Shown piece by piece: positions 62,646-64,000 of a stretch of 64,000 nt of DNA; the first letter of the stretch is position 1; every line of letters starts with the position of its first letter. Location: assembly GCA_008125075.1 (NCBI GenBank), contig VLTH01000001.1, positions 842,671 to 906,670 on the forward strand, given 5' to 3'. The position numbers and the translations under genes were made by a program. A model generated the notes under the pieces. The model was not told the origin of the DNA. It searched no databases and worked only from the letters and a program-made list of their open reading frames with translations. This stretch comes from Acetivibrio alkalicellulosi. GTDB taxonomy: Bacteria; Bacillota; Clostridia; Acetivibrionales; Acetivibrionaceae.

Positions 62646-63653
62646 ATGAATCATAACACTACTGATTTAAAGCCTATGAGAATTGGAGATGTAATTGATT
62701 ACTCTATTGAAATATTTAAGACTAATTTTAAAACTTTAGCTCTTTTATCTTTGATACTATATGTTCCATGGATTTTTATAAGTTCTCTTATAAGTAGTCA
62801 GCTATTAGAAAATCAGCTTGCTCCCTTTTTAAATTTGATTTCTGACTTTGATGCTTTTAACTTTGAAGAAACATATGATTATCAACCAAATTTTAATTAC
62901 TTGATTTTAAATTATCTGTTAATGTTTTTAGATTATGCCTATAAGCTTTCAATAAAGGTTGTATTTCATGCTGCCATTATATTAGTTGTGTATGATTATG
63001 TTGTAAAAGGTACTATAATGCCCTTTAGCTTTCAAAACACATTAAATATAATAAAACAGTCTTTTTCATATATATTGAAGCTTGCAGGATATACGTTTTT
63101 ATTTGGCCTTATTATGTTTGGAGTAATGTCTACCTTAGGAACTGTCTTGGTTTTTCTTATTGGGTTTTTAAGTGTATTTATAATTTCTATGACAATTGCA
63201 TTACCCTTTGGATTAAATTTTATAGCTTCATTAGTAGCTATTATTTTGGGAGTTTTACTTTTATTGGCTGGATTTATATTATTAGGCTTTTTTTGGGTGA
63301 AATTTATATTTGGTTTCAATTTAATAGTTGTTGAGAAAAGATCTGTGGGTGATAGTCTTAAAAGAAGTTTTGATCTTTCAAAGGGTTATTTTTGGCATAT
63401 AGGTTTATCAAGTTTATTAAGTTATTTCCTTTTTTCACTTATAGGTGGTATGTTTGTTTTAGCTTCTCTTTCAACCATGTTTATAAACAACATACTGTAT
63501 TCTTTGCTCTTCTCGTTCGCACAGGTTTTTAATGCAATACTATATCCTTTTATATATGTGTTTATTACCGTTTTATTTATTGATATGAAAGTTAGAAAAG
63601 AAGGTTTAGACCTTGATGTGAAATTTAATAAATTGATAAGTAGAGACTCATGA
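62646..63653 (+). CDS. Multi-pass membrane protein, glycerophosphodiester phosphodiesterase membrane-domain-like
   Basis: A 335-residue protein with about six or seven helices. An N-terminal cytoplasmic segment (LKPMRIGDVIDYSIEIFKTN) precedes the helices and FILLGFFWVKFIFGFNLIVV, then SVGDSLKRSFDLSKGYFWHI. This layout is common in clostridial proteins encoded before DUF4129 genes. Function is unknown; no catalytic motif is visible. GAGAGGG precedes ATG 62646. Confidence 0.75.
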   Translation: MNHNTTDLKPMRIGDVIDYSIEIFKTNFKTLALLSLILYVPWIFISSLISSQLLENQLAPFLNLISDFDAFNFEETYDYQPNFNYLILNYLLMFLDYAYKLSIKVVFHAAIILVVYDYVVKGTIMPFSFQNTLNIIKQSFSYILKLAGYTFLFGLIMFGVMSTLGTVLVFLIGFLSVFIISMTIALPFGLNFIASLVAIILGVLLLLAGFILLGFFWVKFIFGFNLIVVEKRSVGDSLKRSFDLSKGYFWHIGLSSLLSYFLFSLIGGMFVLASLSTMFINNILYSLLFSFAQVFNAILYPFIYVFITVLFIDMKVRKEGLDLDVKFNKLISRDS

Positions 63654-63708
63654 ACATAAGGTTTTATTTTAAAAAAAGTATTTTCACAACAGATATGGGG
63701 AAAAATAA

Positions 63709-64000
63709 ATGAAAAAAAAGCTTTGTTTTAACATGAAAATAATTGAATTTAAGCAAATAATTACTACTCGTTATGGGTTTGATTTTTTTTCTAAGCTTAT
63801 GATAAGTACCTTTATTATTCTTGCATTGGCACTTTCTTTTCATAGTTTTTCATATGCTAATGATACACCTCCTTCTAACGAAGATGAAATCAGAGAAACT
63901 CTATCTGAAATTGTTTCCTCAAATACAATAAAAAGATCTGAGAATGATAATAAAAATATATTTGATGATTTAAGAGAAAGAATACGAGAATTTATAAAGG
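63709..64000 (+). CDS. Secreted/membrane protein, 5' part (DUF4129 type likely), partial
   Basis: Starts at ATG 63709, 9 bases after TGGGGA, and is open at the window end. A basic leader is followed by one hydrophobic helix ending in SFSYA (signal peptide or anchor, about 30-52), then a charged, exported region (DEIRETLSEIVSSN). Position after a GP_PDE-membrane-like gene suggests a DUF4129 protein, but the diagnostic part is outside the window. Confidence 0.5.
   Translation, partial: MKKKLCFNMKIIEFKQIITTRYGFDFFSKLMISTFIILALALSFHSFSYANDTPPSNEDEIRETLSEIVSSNTIKRSENDNKNIFDDLRERIREFIK

Noticed and set aside
1-64000. CRISPR array, rRNA operon or tmRNA
   Set aside because: No evenly spaced repeats or rRNA/tmRNA sequence were seen on reading through the window.

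Overview
The window is a low-GC chromosome segment from an endospore-forming member of the Clostridia. The sporulation and germination genes (spoIIM, a gerA/B/C operon, a DacF-like carboxypeptidase, SPOCS/DUF3794 proteins), the strong AGGAGG ribosome sites and the AT-rich codon use all support this. I cannot name the genus with confidence.

Layout. 1-1533: end of a flagellar-type/housekeeping block (FliK-like end, FlhB-like switch, YraN, RadC). 1606-3899: AI-2E family transporter and membrane-type dipeptidase. 4014-8164: a molybdate ABC operon (modA-modB-modC, minus strand) divergent from a HTH plus substrate-binding-like regulator; a perfect palindrome lies over the modA promoter and two copies of a ~125-nt structured repeat bracket the locus. 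7863-9199: 1.3 kb without a convincing gene. 9200-15151: aminotransferase, purB, GntR regulator, DUF1186/SEC-C protein, 3D-domain wall protein.

15298-25216: a 9.8-kb element integrated at tRNA-Pro(GGG). A 93-bp direct repeat duplicates the tRNA promoter plus its 5' half. Cargo: voltage-gated K+ channel, DUF4236/TPR protein, RepA_N-like protein beside an inverted-repeat cluster, CdiA_C-like toxin with putative immunity protein, DUF3990 ADP-ribosyltransferase-like protein with a small partner, a decayed phage holin, excisionase and integrase. 25501-27348: hflK-hflC.

27478-38876: an 11.4-kb unit with Tn3-family ends in inverted orientation, flanked by a 5-bp direct repeat (AAGTT). It carries five SPOCS/DUF3794-type genes, one with a ~150-residue Ala/Val-rich insertion, plus IS debris, a resolvase, a tnpA with an in-frame stop, and two copies of a retropepsin-like protease gene. 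38985-44437: five-gene ger operon (A, B, C, small two-helix D-type subunit, second B).

44672-54184: a second integrated element, 9.46 kb, at the 3' end of tRNA-Trp. It has an integrase, an AEP-type primase-helicase, HNH nuclease, HTH protein and a membrane/MORN-like protein. At the far end is a two-gene cargo unit: a PPDK-derived phosphohistidine-swivel protein lacking both the ATP lobe and the PEP barrel, coupled to a hydrophobic-helix plus HTH protein. This is my best candidate for an undescribed system. 54593-64000: ordinary chromosome (proC, NUDIX, spoIIM, xerD, deoB, pdp, dacF-like, membrane proteins), with short dispersed repeats and hairpin arrays between genes.
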